Source: Salvator merianae | Taxonomy: Eukaryota > Chordata > Lepidosauria > Squamata > Teiidae | NCBI GenBank assembly: GCA_003586115.2 | Contig: QVOM02000025.1 | Span: 89,264,161-89,328,160, forward strand | Reading direction: 5' to 3' | DNA length: 64,000 nt | Shown here: piece by piece, positions 33,237 through 42,600 of the stretch | Layout of the letters: each line of letters opens with the position of its first letter | Numbering within the stretch: position 1 is the stretch's first letter | The notes under the pieces: generated by a model | Seen by the model: only the letters and a program-made list of their open reading frames with translations | Told to the model about the DNA's origin: nothing | Database searches by the model: none | Program-made: the position numbers and the translations under genes

Positions 33237-33772
33237 GCCCTATCCCTCTTCAGGGCCTCTTTCTTCCACACTCTGGTGCAGTCTAGATACTCCCCACCCC
33301 ATGCTAGCATGCTGTGTCTGCAATGGAAACAGCATGGCCTGATTTTGGCAGCCAAAATATCCACCTATACGGGAACACTGCTAGACCTGTTTTTTCAGGA
33401 TAGCCAGCATTCCAGAAGTGCCTAGACTGGACCAGGGAACTATGCGGAAGGGCACACACCTCCCTGTTCCAGTTTAGCAGGAAGATGCATTTGGGTAGTG
33501 CACCAGATTGCAGTGCCAAAATGGGTCCCCTAGGACTGAGACCAGGAAGTTCAGTTCCTGGCCATCAGAGCCCCCACATCCAGCTCCTAAGCTCATGAAA
33601 GCTTCAGTGGTGTAGGGCAGCACAGGGAAACATGGGGCCTCTCTTGGAACAGGTCATCTAAGTGCAGATGCCTTCTTCCGGGACACTGTGACCGAACCAA
33701 CTGGGAACAGTTCCAGTAGGATCTGTTCCAGCTGGAACACTCCCACACACACATAGAAGTGCAGATATGACC
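33237..33772. mobile_element. Diverged miniature element (CTAGCAGGG type)
   Basis: TTCCACACTCTGGTGCAGTC, CATGCTAGCATGCTGTGTCT, CCAAAATATCC, then GGGAACAGTTCCAG and the right end AGAAGTGCAGATATGACCC. It shares layout with 21662-22330 and 62285-62890. Confidence 0.5.
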
Positions 33773-34250
33773 CTACATTGTTTGGTGTTCTTAGATGGGG
33801 CTTCCCTCCATCCTTGGTATTTAGATAACAAGGGAGGAAAGGATTTTGTCATTTTGGTACCTACACCGGAAACCAACAAAAAGAAAGCAAGTGATAGCAG
33901 AAAAACATAGTTTATTTTCCCTTAGCACCGCCATGATGGAGGGTAGAAAAGGATTGTGGGGCAACTCCCATCCTGGTCTAAACTCTGCCACAATTTCATG
34001 GTCAGGAAGCACCTTCTGGTATTTACCTGAAATCCATGCCCTTGCAACCATCCATTGGTTCTAAAACTTCCCTGCTAAGCAAATAAGAGCCATTCCACGA
34101 GTTTAAATTCCACTGATTTATTACAGATAGACAAAAAAGGAGCCAAGGCCCACCTACTCGAAATACATTCATGTCTGTGTGGAAACCGTTGGCAGACCAT
34201 ATAGGCAATATACTTGCCTATATTAGAAGTTAACTATATGACTCCCAAAG

Positions 34251-34612
34251 GAGTCATTGTGGCTCAGTGGTATTGCAAGCAACCTAGAAAGCAGATGGTT
34301 GCTGGTTCGATCCCCAGTCTCTCCCTTGAAGTAAGTGATGGTAAACCACTTCTGTATCTCAGCCAGGAAAACTGCATAGAAGTGTCCATGGAGTCCAGGA
34401 ATCAGTGTAGCGCAGTGGTAGAGTAAACAGCCTGGAAAGCAGTGGGTTGCCAGTTTGATCCCCAGCCTCTTCCCGGAAGTAGACAATGGCAAACCACTGC
34501 TCTATCTCTGCCAAAAAAAAAAACTGCATAGAGGTGCCCTTGGAGGTGTCCATGTAGTCAACCAGGACTTAGCCACAACTCAGTGATACCAACAATAACA
34601 ATATGCCCCAGT
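34251..34612 (+). mobile_element. tRNA-headed SINE dimer, Sauria-SINE type
   Basis: Two units lie head to tail. Unit 1 has an A-box-like TGGCTCAGTGGTA (34260-34272) and B-box GGTTCGATCCC (34304-34314), then a Bov-B-like GGTAAACCACTTCTGTATCT. It is cut at GTCCATGGAGTCC. Unit 2 (from about 34398) has its own A box (GTAGCGCAGTGGTA), B box (GTTTGATCCCC) and a longer tail with GGCAAACCACTGCTCTATCT, ACTGCATAGAGGTG and ACAACTCAGTGATACC. The tRNA head plus Bov-B-type tail is the known design of squamate Sauria SINEs. Confidence 0.8.
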
Positions 34613-35020
34613 GTATGTCTTAATGTTAGGTAACCATTAGTTGCCCTTCTACTCTGATCAACCAATAATTGTTGATGTGTGAATTACTTGTTCTTCATAC
34701 TTTGCATTGATTTGTATTTGTATTTTCCATTGTATGTTTGACAACTAGTTTTTGGTTTAGTGCTGCATTGCATGATGCTGTATTTGATGAAATATTACAA
34801 TAAATATTGTTTTAAAAAAGAAAAAAATGAAATACTTTTTTAAACCCTCAAAATTTGGATTTCTGAATTTAGCAAAATTCAGGCAGTTTCCAACCACTGC
34901 TGAATTATGGAGCCATTCCCTTAAGCTATATTTTAGATGTAAGATGACAGTTAGCATATCTCCTCTTAAGTCTGTCATCCCCAAGTTAAAGATGTCCCCG
35001 TTCCTCTACCACGTCGGTTT
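34613..35020. other. AT-rich sequence, no recognised feature
   Basis: Ends of poly-A type (AATAAATATTG then an A-rich run, 34796-34830) hint at another retroelement tail, but no body is identifiable. Confidence 0.35.
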
Positions 35021-35022
35021 AA

Positions 35023-35475
35023 GGCCACTTTCACACTGGCAAGGCCTGGTCTGCTCCAGCAGTCCCAGAACAAGGACATCCACACTTGAACAGGATAGGC
35101 CCTGCACTACCACAAGTTTTGGAGCCTGCTACAAGGGCTATGACGGACAGGAATGAAAGTCACTGGCCTCAGGGCCCTAGGGGGACCCGTTTCAGAGACA
35201 TAATTTGGTATACCGCCAAAATGGATCCCCCACTAGACTGGCCCATAGAGTTGTGTGCCCTTCTGTGTGCCTCCCTGGGCCAATCTAGCATCCCCTGGAG
35301 CTCTGGGCTGGTATCCTGCAGACTACCACGTGGGATAGACCGGACTATGCTGCATCCAATGCAGACACAGCACACTAGCAGGGGGTGGAGCATTTCTAGT
35401 CCACACCAGAGGGTGGAAGAGAGAGGCCCAGAACTGAGCTACTGTATCATTCTAAAGGTAAATGCGGAAAGACCC
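35023..35475. mobile_element. Miniature element (CTAGCAGGG type), inverted orientation
   Basis: GCCAAAATGGATCCCCCACT, ACACTAGCAGGGGGTGGAGC, CACACCAGAGGGTGGAAGAG and the end AAATGCGGAAAGACCC mirror the layout of 33237-33772 and 62285-62890 read in reverse. Confidence 0.55.
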
Positions 35476-35479
35476 TAAG

Positions 35480-36395
35480 AGCTGGTTTCCACCTTCCTGT
35501 TTTCTCTCACTGTTACTCAAGCTTTCTAATGCCCTATGCTCAGAACTGTTGGTGAATCCAAATACGGGCCACTCAAATGAATGAAATTCAAGCAAGTGGG
35601 AAAAAGAAAAATCTGAAACTTTTTCTAACAAGAGAGAGAGAGAGAAAATGAACAAAGAAGCTTTACCCACATGCCTGTTGTGAGAACCGCATGTATTACA
35701 ATTTCATCACTGAAATGTAGATGATCTACATCTTGAGTTGGATATTTGTCCAAATGCCAGTGCTGTCCATTTCTTAAACTAAGGGTATGATCAAACCGCC
35801 TCAATAAGAATGAGCACGTAATTCCCAGGTGCACAAAAAAAAAAAAAGCCTTCCAAACACATATATCCGAATGTATGGCTCAAAGCGAACCCAAAGTGCA
35901 GCCTATTCACTTCAACAGGCAACCTACCATGACTGCACAGGGTGCTGCTCACTGATTGGCCACTGAGTAGGAAATCCCTGCCTCTTTTCTTTAGCTGTTT
36001 CCTCCTGTTTAACGGCCAGGTTTCTGTTTCTTTCAGAAATGTGTGGGGACAAGAAGAAACAAAAAGAGATGCAAATGAAATGGCTTTTAAAAGGATTTCA
36101 TTTTGGAAGAAGAATGGAACTCATGTCTTTCTCTCCTCATTCTGCATTACTATATGAATCTACTGTGCTTTTTAAGTACAGCTCTTAAGAAGGCAGGATA
36201 GGAGTAATTTTTTTTTGTTTCATTTTCTGCTTTCTTCTGCAGGATTTGCTTCATTCAAGTTCAAAGCCGGAAACTCTGCCTGGCTGCTAGCAAAGCATTG
36301 CTGGCTACCCCTGGTTGCAGCTTTCTCTAGCAGGAGCCTCTCTTCTGCTCTCTGCTCTGGCCCAGGGTGGTGGTGGTGCTGTCACTGCTGATGCC
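35480..36395. other. No recognised feature
   Basis: Mostly single-copy-looking sequence with short AGAG and A-rich runs. No convincing ORF. Confidence 0.35.
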
Positions 36396-36399
36396 CCTG

Positions 36400-36499
36400 A
36401 TTGGCTGATTGGCCAATGGGTTCCTGTGGGCCTTATTGGTCAGCCCACCATAACAGCAAATTCCAGGCTGTGATTGGGTAGAAGAGCTCCCCATCCAAT
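36400..36499. promoter_or_regulatory. CCAAT-box cluster
   Basis: Six CCAAT/ATTGG motifs fall in 100 bp: ATTGG at 36400, 36408, 36435 and 36473; CCAAT at 36413 and 36495. Two of them form the palindrome ATTGGCCAAT (36408-36417). NF-Y binds such motifs in promoters, enhancers and LTRs. No TATA box, gene or LTR structure is evident beside it, so function is inferred from motif density alone. Confidence 0.35.
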
Positions 36500-36559
36500 T
36501 CGACTCAAGGTGTGAAGTGACCCGAGAGTTGCTGTCTTCCGACTTTTGAAGGGGCACAT

Positions 36560-37090
36560 AGTTACAGGCTTCGAGATGGAGTAAGGAGTGTTTTTTAATT
36601 TCCAGTCTGGCCCTGCAGTTTCAAATTTGCCCTGAATGCGACCCTAAACACTAGTCTGAACATACCCTTAGTGATTGCTCCAAAGGCGATGGGCTATCCA
36701 ACCCCCTCTTGGTTTGCTTTCTTTCCTTCCTTCATTTGCCTTACGCAACGTAGTGAGTCTGCAATTCAATTCTTTTTTTTTTTTTAATTGTAATTATATG
36801 TGTCATGATATGTATTATTTTATGCTCTTGTGCGCACTGTGCTCACTCCTGCTCTCTCTGCAATATATTTTAGCCCTCCACTCTGTTTTCGGTTGAGAAA
36901 ACTTGTCTATGCATATGCAAATAAATAAACAGTGCTGTTTTTGTCGGGGTTGCAGAGGGAAGTATTTGCAGTAGGGTGTACTAAGCACCATTTCAAATGG
37001 CTTTATGAAGCATTCGAAACACCCACACCCCTCTCACAGGAGGTTGGCTAAGCGAGACACTTAGCAAAGTGAGTACCTAGCTCTACTTTT
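36560..37090. other. No recognised feature
   Basis: AT-rich in the middle (T run at 36773-36785). CATATGCAAATAAATAAACA at 36914 is octamer- and poly-A-signal-like but isolated. Confidence 0.35.
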
Positions 37091-37147
37091 CTTGCTCCTA
37101 GCTGCCCTCTCAGAGATTTTGGAGCCTGGAGGTTGGCCGCTTGCTGC

Positions 37148-37204
37148 GAAGAAGAAGAAGAAGAAGAAGAAGAAGAAGAAGAAGAAGAAGAAGAAGAAGA
37201 AGAA
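37148..37204 (+). repeat. (GAA)n microsatellite
   Basis: 57 bp of GAA, the tail of the minus-strand SINE. Confidence 0.95.
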
Positions 37205-37484
37205 TTTGGTTTTTATACGCCACTTTTCTTGGCCGAAGCTGACTCAAAGCGGCTTACAAGGTTATTTTTCGCCCAAAGGCTTACATCTATCTATCTTCCG
37301 CATCACACAAAGTGATGCTCCCTATTTATCTACTCGCAATTACTTGCTTTCGAACAGCTAGGTTGGCTGGAGCTAGAGGCCAGTAGAGGGCGCTCATCCC
37401 CTCTACACGGCAGACAAGGGCCGCAAACTCCGATCCTCCTATTGAAAGATCAGTGCCTTAGCCACCTGTGCCACTGTGCCTCAC
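37148..37484 (-). mobile_element. SINE with (TTC)n tail, full-length
   Basis: On the minus strand it starts with a tRNA-like head (GGCACAGTGGCACAGGTGG as A-box region, then GGAGGATCGGAGTTTG as B-box region). It continues through the GAGCGCCCTCTACTGG core and the CCGCTTTGAGTCAGC tail domain, and ends in (TTC)n, seen here as (GAA)n at 37148-37204. The plus-strand 89-codon frame is spurious and nearly repeats the one at 40349-40567. Confidence 0.8.
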
Positions 37485-37679
37485 AGCTTTGGGCTGTGCT
37501 ATGCTACTATAGTGCAATTCCAGGTTTCCTGGGCTTTCCCAAAGTCATTCCAGGCCTCTAAATAGTAAATAATGATTTTTTTAAAATTGTTTAGAGGCCT
37601 ATAAGGGGCCAGGAGGTTCCCATGCAGGCTGCAAACTGTGGCAGGCTGTGTGATGATGTCATTGATGGCCATGATTGCT

Positions 37680-38270
37680 CTAGTCTGTCCAAGTCATGAC
37701 TAAGTGCACCATCAAATTTTTTGAAAGGGTCCCCCCAATCAGATATATAAAGGAGCTATGTTTCAAAGGCCTGGGAGAATAGGTGAGACTATACCGGGTG
37801 CTGAGAAAGATGTAGCATTGGTGTTTGAATTCCTTTGCAAGGTTATTCCAAAGGTTGGGGGCTGCCACAGGAAAGACTCTTCCTCTTGTCATTACCCCAT
37901 TAACCTCTTAAAATGCCAGGACATCCAGAAGGCCTTCTGATGACCTCAGTAGCCTGGCAGGCAATCCTTCAGTATTTAGTGCCCAAGCCATTTAGGACTT
38001 TATATGTCAAAGTCAATACCTTGAATTGAATCCAGAAGCAAACAGCCAACGAGTGAAGATCTTTAAGGACCAGTGTATTGTGTGTCTGACCAAACCACTA
38101 GTGCCAGGTTCCAGACTGTCTTCAAGAATAGCCCCATGTATTAGAGTAAACTAACCTGGAGGTTACCAAGGCATGGATCACTGTAACCAGCCTATCCTTG
38201 TCCAGGAAAGGCTGGAGCTAGTAAACCAGCCAGAGACATGCATACCCAGACAACCTGCAGAGACATTTGT
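37680..38270 (-). mobile_element. L2-type LINE 3' region
   Basis: A minus-strand frame (37892-37680) begins near RVFPVAAPNLWNNLA, the conserved L2 C-terminal motif. Further along (plus coordinates 37985-38230), TTTAGGACTTTATATGTCAA and GGTTACCAAGGCATGGATCA parallel the block at 25860-26070. Confidence 0.65.
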
Positions 38271-38417
38271 AAACATTAGCGGAGACCCAGCTGAAGTCCC
38301 TAAGGAGAGAATGACATATCTGGGTACAGTATTTTTAAACGTGAGAAGAAAAGTTTAAAAGAGATGACCTGTTCAGCACTTTCCACGGTGGAATTGTCCA
38401 CACAGTGTGGACATCTT

Positions 38418-38616
38418 CGGCCTGTTCGCACTGTCCACGCTAGAATGTGACTTTGAGCTTCAGGTGAGGATTCAGACAGCTACTTTCTTGTCTGGCGCTA
38501 GTAGCAATCGGCAGGGGATCAAGTACGCTGCTGGTCGCTATGAGCATCCATGTGTGCGAAAGCACTTCACTAGTGGGCGTTCCTGACGCTCACTACTGTC
38601 AAGTGCGAAAAGGCCC
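38418..38616. mobile_element. Short GGGCC-group element
   Basis: Ends CGGCCTGTTCGCACTGTCC and CAAGTGCGAAAAGGCCCC. The interior has TTCAGGTGAGGATTC, a phrase also found at 55994-56040. It abuts the next element and shares its terminal C residues. Confidence 0.5.
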
Positions 38617-39001
38617 CTTCTGCACTGTTTGGCTGTATCCATGACCATCATCAGGATACCAGGATTTACAGTGCAAATTCTGGTTTCCTGTGCTTGATCT
38701 TCACCATGACAGGGGCCAGGAAGCATCCGGCCACTGCCATGGTAACTGGCAGTGCGCCATAGCGCACAGGTATACAATTGCACAATCTTGCAGGCACAGC
38801 CGTGCATTCGCGTGCAAATGCACTTTACTGGGAACTGGCTATCAGCTCCCAGTAAAGCTGTGCAGCACAAATTAGTGTTCCACAGCCATCTGTGATCAGG
38901 AGCAATATGCTGCTCCCAGTCACAAGGGCCTCTGCAAAGTGTGAAGGCACTTTGCTCGCAAGCCTCCCTGATACTCACTAGTGCAAAGTGCGAAAAGACC
39001 C
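38613..39001. mobile_element. GGGCC-group element
   Basis: 389 bp; left GCCCCTTCTGCACTG, right CAAAGTGCGAAAAGACCC. An inner inverted pair (TTTACTGGGAACTGGC... / ...GCTCCCAGTAAA) sits at 38824-38863. A 179-codon minus frame across it is a shadow. Confidence 0.55.
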
Positions 39002-39039
39002 AGAGAAATAATACCCTCTCCAAATAACTGAAAATCACG

Positions 39040-39776
39040 GAACTGCAGCGTTTCTGTATGAGGGAAGGTTGGAACATCTGGGGATTTTTAATTTAGAAAG
39101 GAAATAACTAAGATGAGCCGTGACAGAGGTGCATAAAATTATGCATAGTATGGACACAGTGGATAGAAAGAGATTTTCTTCTGTTTCTCAGAATACTAGA
39201 AACACAAACCACCCAATGAACCTAAATCAGGACAGGCAAAAGATTTCTTTCCCCCTAGGCATAGTTAAATTTTGGAATTCACTCCCACATGATGTGGTGC
39301 TGGTGACCAGCTTGAATGGTCCCAAAAAGGGGTTGAACCAGTTCATGGAAGCCAGGGCTGTCCATGGCTATGAGCTCTGGTTGCCATAGGAGGAGATCTG
39401 CCTCCAAAGGCCAGCTGCTGGGAGACTGCAAGCAGAAGAAGCTGCATGCGCGTGTCCTGCTGGGGGGCTTCCCTGTGCAGTTGGCTGTCCACTCTGAGAG
39501 CAGCCTGACTGACTAAATGGGCCACAGGTCCGATCCAGTGGACCATTTCTTATGTCATTGCATGGGGTTATCAGTGGTTATGAGCCCTGATAGCAGCAGA
39601 AGGTGGTCCCCCTCTGAAGACCAGCTGCTGAGACAGTGTAAGCAGGGCAAGCTGCGTGCCCATATGCTACTGGTGGGCTTCCTTGAGCAGCCAGCTGACC
39701 ACCTTGAGAACAGATTGCTGGGCAAGATACGCCATGAGTCTGATCCCGTGGGACAATCTTTATGTTCTTATGGTGT
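39040..39776 (+). mobile_element. CR1-like LINE 3' end with two tandem tail units
   Basis: The frame 39120-39389 encodes the CR1-like C-terminus: HKIMHSMDTVDRKRFSSVSQ, then FPLGIVKFWNSLPHDVV and GLNQFMEAR. Downstream, two diverged 3' UTR units follow (39340-39545 and 39546-39776), each with GCCAGCTGCTG-like text, GGTCCGATCCAGTGGACC-type text and ending near TTCTTATG. The ORF is truncated at its start. Confidence 0.7.
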
Positions 39777-39928
39777 CACAGAAGAGAGAGTCATTGCTGT
39801 TTTCTGTCACCAGAGAATGCAGGACCCAGCATAGTGGGCTCAAGAACATTGGAGGGAGTGAGGAACTTTGTTACAGTGAAGTCAGTTTGACAGTGGAAAT
39901 GACTACTTAGGAAAGTGATAGGTTCTCT

Positions 39929-40315
39929 GGGACTGTTCACACTTTGTTGCTAGTGAGCATCCAGACTCTCACTAGCACCGTGCATCTGCCCTCTGCAGGG
40001 GCCCCAGAGTCCTAAATCGCTGTCCACAGCTTAACCGGGAGCAGCTGGACTGCGCCCGGTCAGCAGCATTCGCACCTGCTTCTGGGTGCAAATGCTGCAG
40101 GTTGCAATGCAGCTGCAGCTGTGCAGTCATGCAGTGCATCCCCAGTTGCCATGTCAGTGGTCAGGCATTTCCATGGCCATGGAGGGCAGGCAGGCATCTG
40201 CACTACAAGTGCTGGAAGCCTGGTCCCAGACTGTTCCTGCCCTCACAGTGTGGATGGCCACCACACCACTGGGTCTGTTCCAGCGTACAACAGTATAATT
40301 ATGCCATTCTGATCC
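39929..40315. mobile_element. GGGCC-group element, one clear end
   Basis: Left end GGGACTGTTCACACTTTGTT, followed by CTAGTGAGCATCCAGACTC. The interior has GGTGCAAATGCTGC, AGCTGTGCAGTCATGC and CCATGGCCATGGAGG. The right end is decayed. Confidence 0.45.
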
Positions 40316-40390
40316 TACAAGAAGCAAGGGGACAGATGCAGTGACCAGATGGAGTGTCCAACTCTGGAAATAAATAGGATTCTATGCAAT

Positions 40391-40689
40391 AAGAAGAAGA
40401 AGAAGAAGAACTTGGTTTTTATACCCCGCTTTTCTCAGCCGAAGCTGACTCAAAGCGGCTTACAAGGTTATATTTCGCCCGAAGGCTTACATCTATCTAT
40501 CTTCCTCATCACACAATGTGATGCTCCCTATTTATCTACTTGCAATTACTTGCTTTCGAACAGCTAGGTTGGCTGGAGCTAGAGACCAGTAGAGGGCGCT
40601 CATCCCCTCTACACGGCAGACAGGGGCCTCAAACTCCGATCCTCCTATTGAAAGATCAGTGCCTTTGCCACCTGTGCCACCGTGCCTCC
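40391..40689 (-). mobile_element. SINE with (TTC)n tail, full-length
   Basis: Same structure as 37148-37484: tRNA-like head at the right, GAGCGCCCTCTACTGG core, AGCCGAAGCTGACTC region (plus-strand text) and a short (GAA)n at 40391-40409. Very similar to the other copies, so the family is comparatively young. Confidence 0.8.
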
Positions 40690-40796
40690 TACATGTGGCA
40701 GGGATCTTATTAAAGTTTCTGGGAAGAAACATGGCTGGTATAAAATACAGGTCTGATTTTTAAAAAGAAAAAGAAAATTAAAAAAGAAACATCACG

Positions 40797-41074
40797 GCTT
40801 CTGATCACTATTAGTTTTGGACAACAAAATTCTGCAGGCTGAGGCACAGTGCAGCTGTGCAGTTGTGTGCTGCATCCCCAGTCCCACGGCAGCAGCCAGA
40901 CACTTCCGTGACCATTCTCATGGCAGGGCAACCAGCATTCACACTGCGAGTCCTGGAAGCCCATTTCTGGGCTGTTCCAGCCCTTGCACTTTGGATGGTC
41001 ACTGCACCACATGGACTCTTCCACCTTGGAATGTTCTGATTCGACCATTCCAAGGCAGAAAGTGTGAAAGACCC
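40797..41074. mobile_element. Right part of a GGGCC-group element
   Basis: CAGTGCAGCTGTGCAGTTGT, CCTGGAAGCCCATTTCTGGG and the right end CCATTCCAAGGCAGAAAGTG then AAAGACCC. The 3' part matches 63160-63340 closely. Frames on both strands are shadows. Confidence 0.5.
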
Positions 41075-41229
41075 TTAGGCCGGACCACAGAAGGTCCTGG
41101 ACGAACTGAAACAGGAAGGAGTGGTGATGGTGACCCTGTTGAATGTCTGCCTTGCGGCCACCACGCCTTAACACCACATCCCCCATCATTCTGTGATTCC
41201 AAGATAATTGCAAGCCTAATTCGAGGGGA

Positions 41230-42180
41230 CTAGCAAAGGAAGGACTTTAAAATCAGAATTCAACACCCCACCGCGTTTTTGTCTGTAAATATTTCAGCTG
41301 TTCATAAATTTGCATACTTAATTAGATGCCGCGAGCAAATAATGATTCCATTCCCCTCCCCACCCCATTAGATGCCAAGTTCCTTGCTGTATATCAGTCG
41401 AGTTCTGGTTCTCAGTCTCTGTGAGCAAGACCAGATAAGGCTCCCCCGACACCCAGCCAAGCAAGATGCCTGTTAAGCGGCCTTTAAGAAACACAGAGAG
41501 TCTCCGACGTTTGCACGGAGGATGAAAAAGCTTCCACCGTTCCTCCTTTGCTGATGCATACTGAGTGTGTGCACATTCAAAAATATGCAAATGCTGGATA
41601 AGGAACGGTCAGGGAGAAAGGAGGCAAAGAATAACCCGGGATCTGCATCCATTCTTCTCTCCCTCCTGTAACTTAAAAAATGATTTCGGACAAGCGGGAG
41701 GAATTATAGAACTAATTAAGAGAGGATTCCAAGCAAAACACTCCCTCGATTCAAAGGCTCCTCCGTGGGCCAATTGGCATTCCGGTGGCATCATCAAAGT
41801 GCTGTTTTATGGAAATGGAGGTCACCCACAAGGAAGACGCGGAACTGCTTGATCACACTCCCATCTCGGTTTCACTTGCTCCTTGTCAGGCTTGTAACTT
41901 TTGCAATGACATGAGGACAAGAAGAGAAGGAAGCAGCTCTGTTGTCACGGTGGGTTTGCTTCCCCCAAAAGGGTGGCCGGGGGCAGCAGGGGTCAGCTGC
42001 GGTCACCTGGTCTTCATTGGCTGGCATATGAACACATAAAAGCTGTAGGGGGCACCAGAGAGCATCTAGCCCAGCCCGCAAAAGTGTAAGAGGTCATCAA
42101 CTACAGCATCCAGTATCCAGTCTCTGAAAATTACGAACCCAAGTTACAAGCTACAGACCCAATCACTGTTCTGAACAGGG
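41230..42180. other. Single-copy island, candidate conserved non-coding DNA
   Basis: No repeat is recognised over about 950 bp. Homeodomain-type TTAATTA cores occur at 41318-41324 and TAATTA at 41713-41718, in balanced sequence (TTTGCATACTTAATTAGATG; GGCCAATTGGCATTCCGG). No ORF shows a domain. This is the island I would check first for conservation across reptiles. Confidence 0.35.
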
Positions 42181-42600
42181 GCAAATGGATTCATGAAATG
42201 TATTCCTTTGTTAATATATTTTTTATTTTTAATATATATAAAACATATATTATTCCCAACAGGGTACTTTCATACCCTGTTGACCTCCTCCTTCTCCAAA
42301 AGTTTCTTCTAGATTTCTTGTCTCTTGCCCCTCCTGGATTCTCAGTTTCCTCTTTGATCTTCGTTCTTCAAATCTAGCAATAACAAGTTCATTCTCTAAT
42401 TCTTGTAGAAAGTCAATAAAGGGTTTCAGTTTTTAACAAATTTAGCCACCATCTTATTTCTCAATAAGTTAGTCAATTTGTTCATTTCAGCGAGGTCTAT
42501 CATTTTAACCAACCAGTCATCTACCATAGGTATTGTATCCCCTTTCCATTTTTGTGCATAGGCAATGGAATGTATTCCCATGACTCCACATTTTTAGAAG
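42181..42600. other. AT-rich sequence, possible old LINE remnant
   Basis: A T/A-rich stretch with many pyrimidine runs. It resembles an antisense L1-type segment in style but I cannot place a motif. Confidence 0.25.

Noticed and set aside
34258..34330. Possible tRNA genes with A and B boxes
   Set aside because: Acceptor and anticodon stems are not formed, and both units continue into a Bov-B-like tail, which identifies SINEs.
36914..36933. Octamer and poly-A-signal-like CATATGCAAATAAATAAACA as a gene end
   Set aside because: No upstream exon or reading frame supports a transcript, and AT-rich sequence readily gives these words.
37092..37361. Similar peptides predicted at 37092-37361, 40349-40567 and 2643-2966
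   Set aside because: The shared peptide text is the SINE body and its triplet-repeat tail translated, not a conserved gene family.
38538..39077. 179-codon minus-strand frame
   Set aside because: It spans two abutting GGGCC-group elements; the residues match other repeat shadows in the window rather than any protein family.
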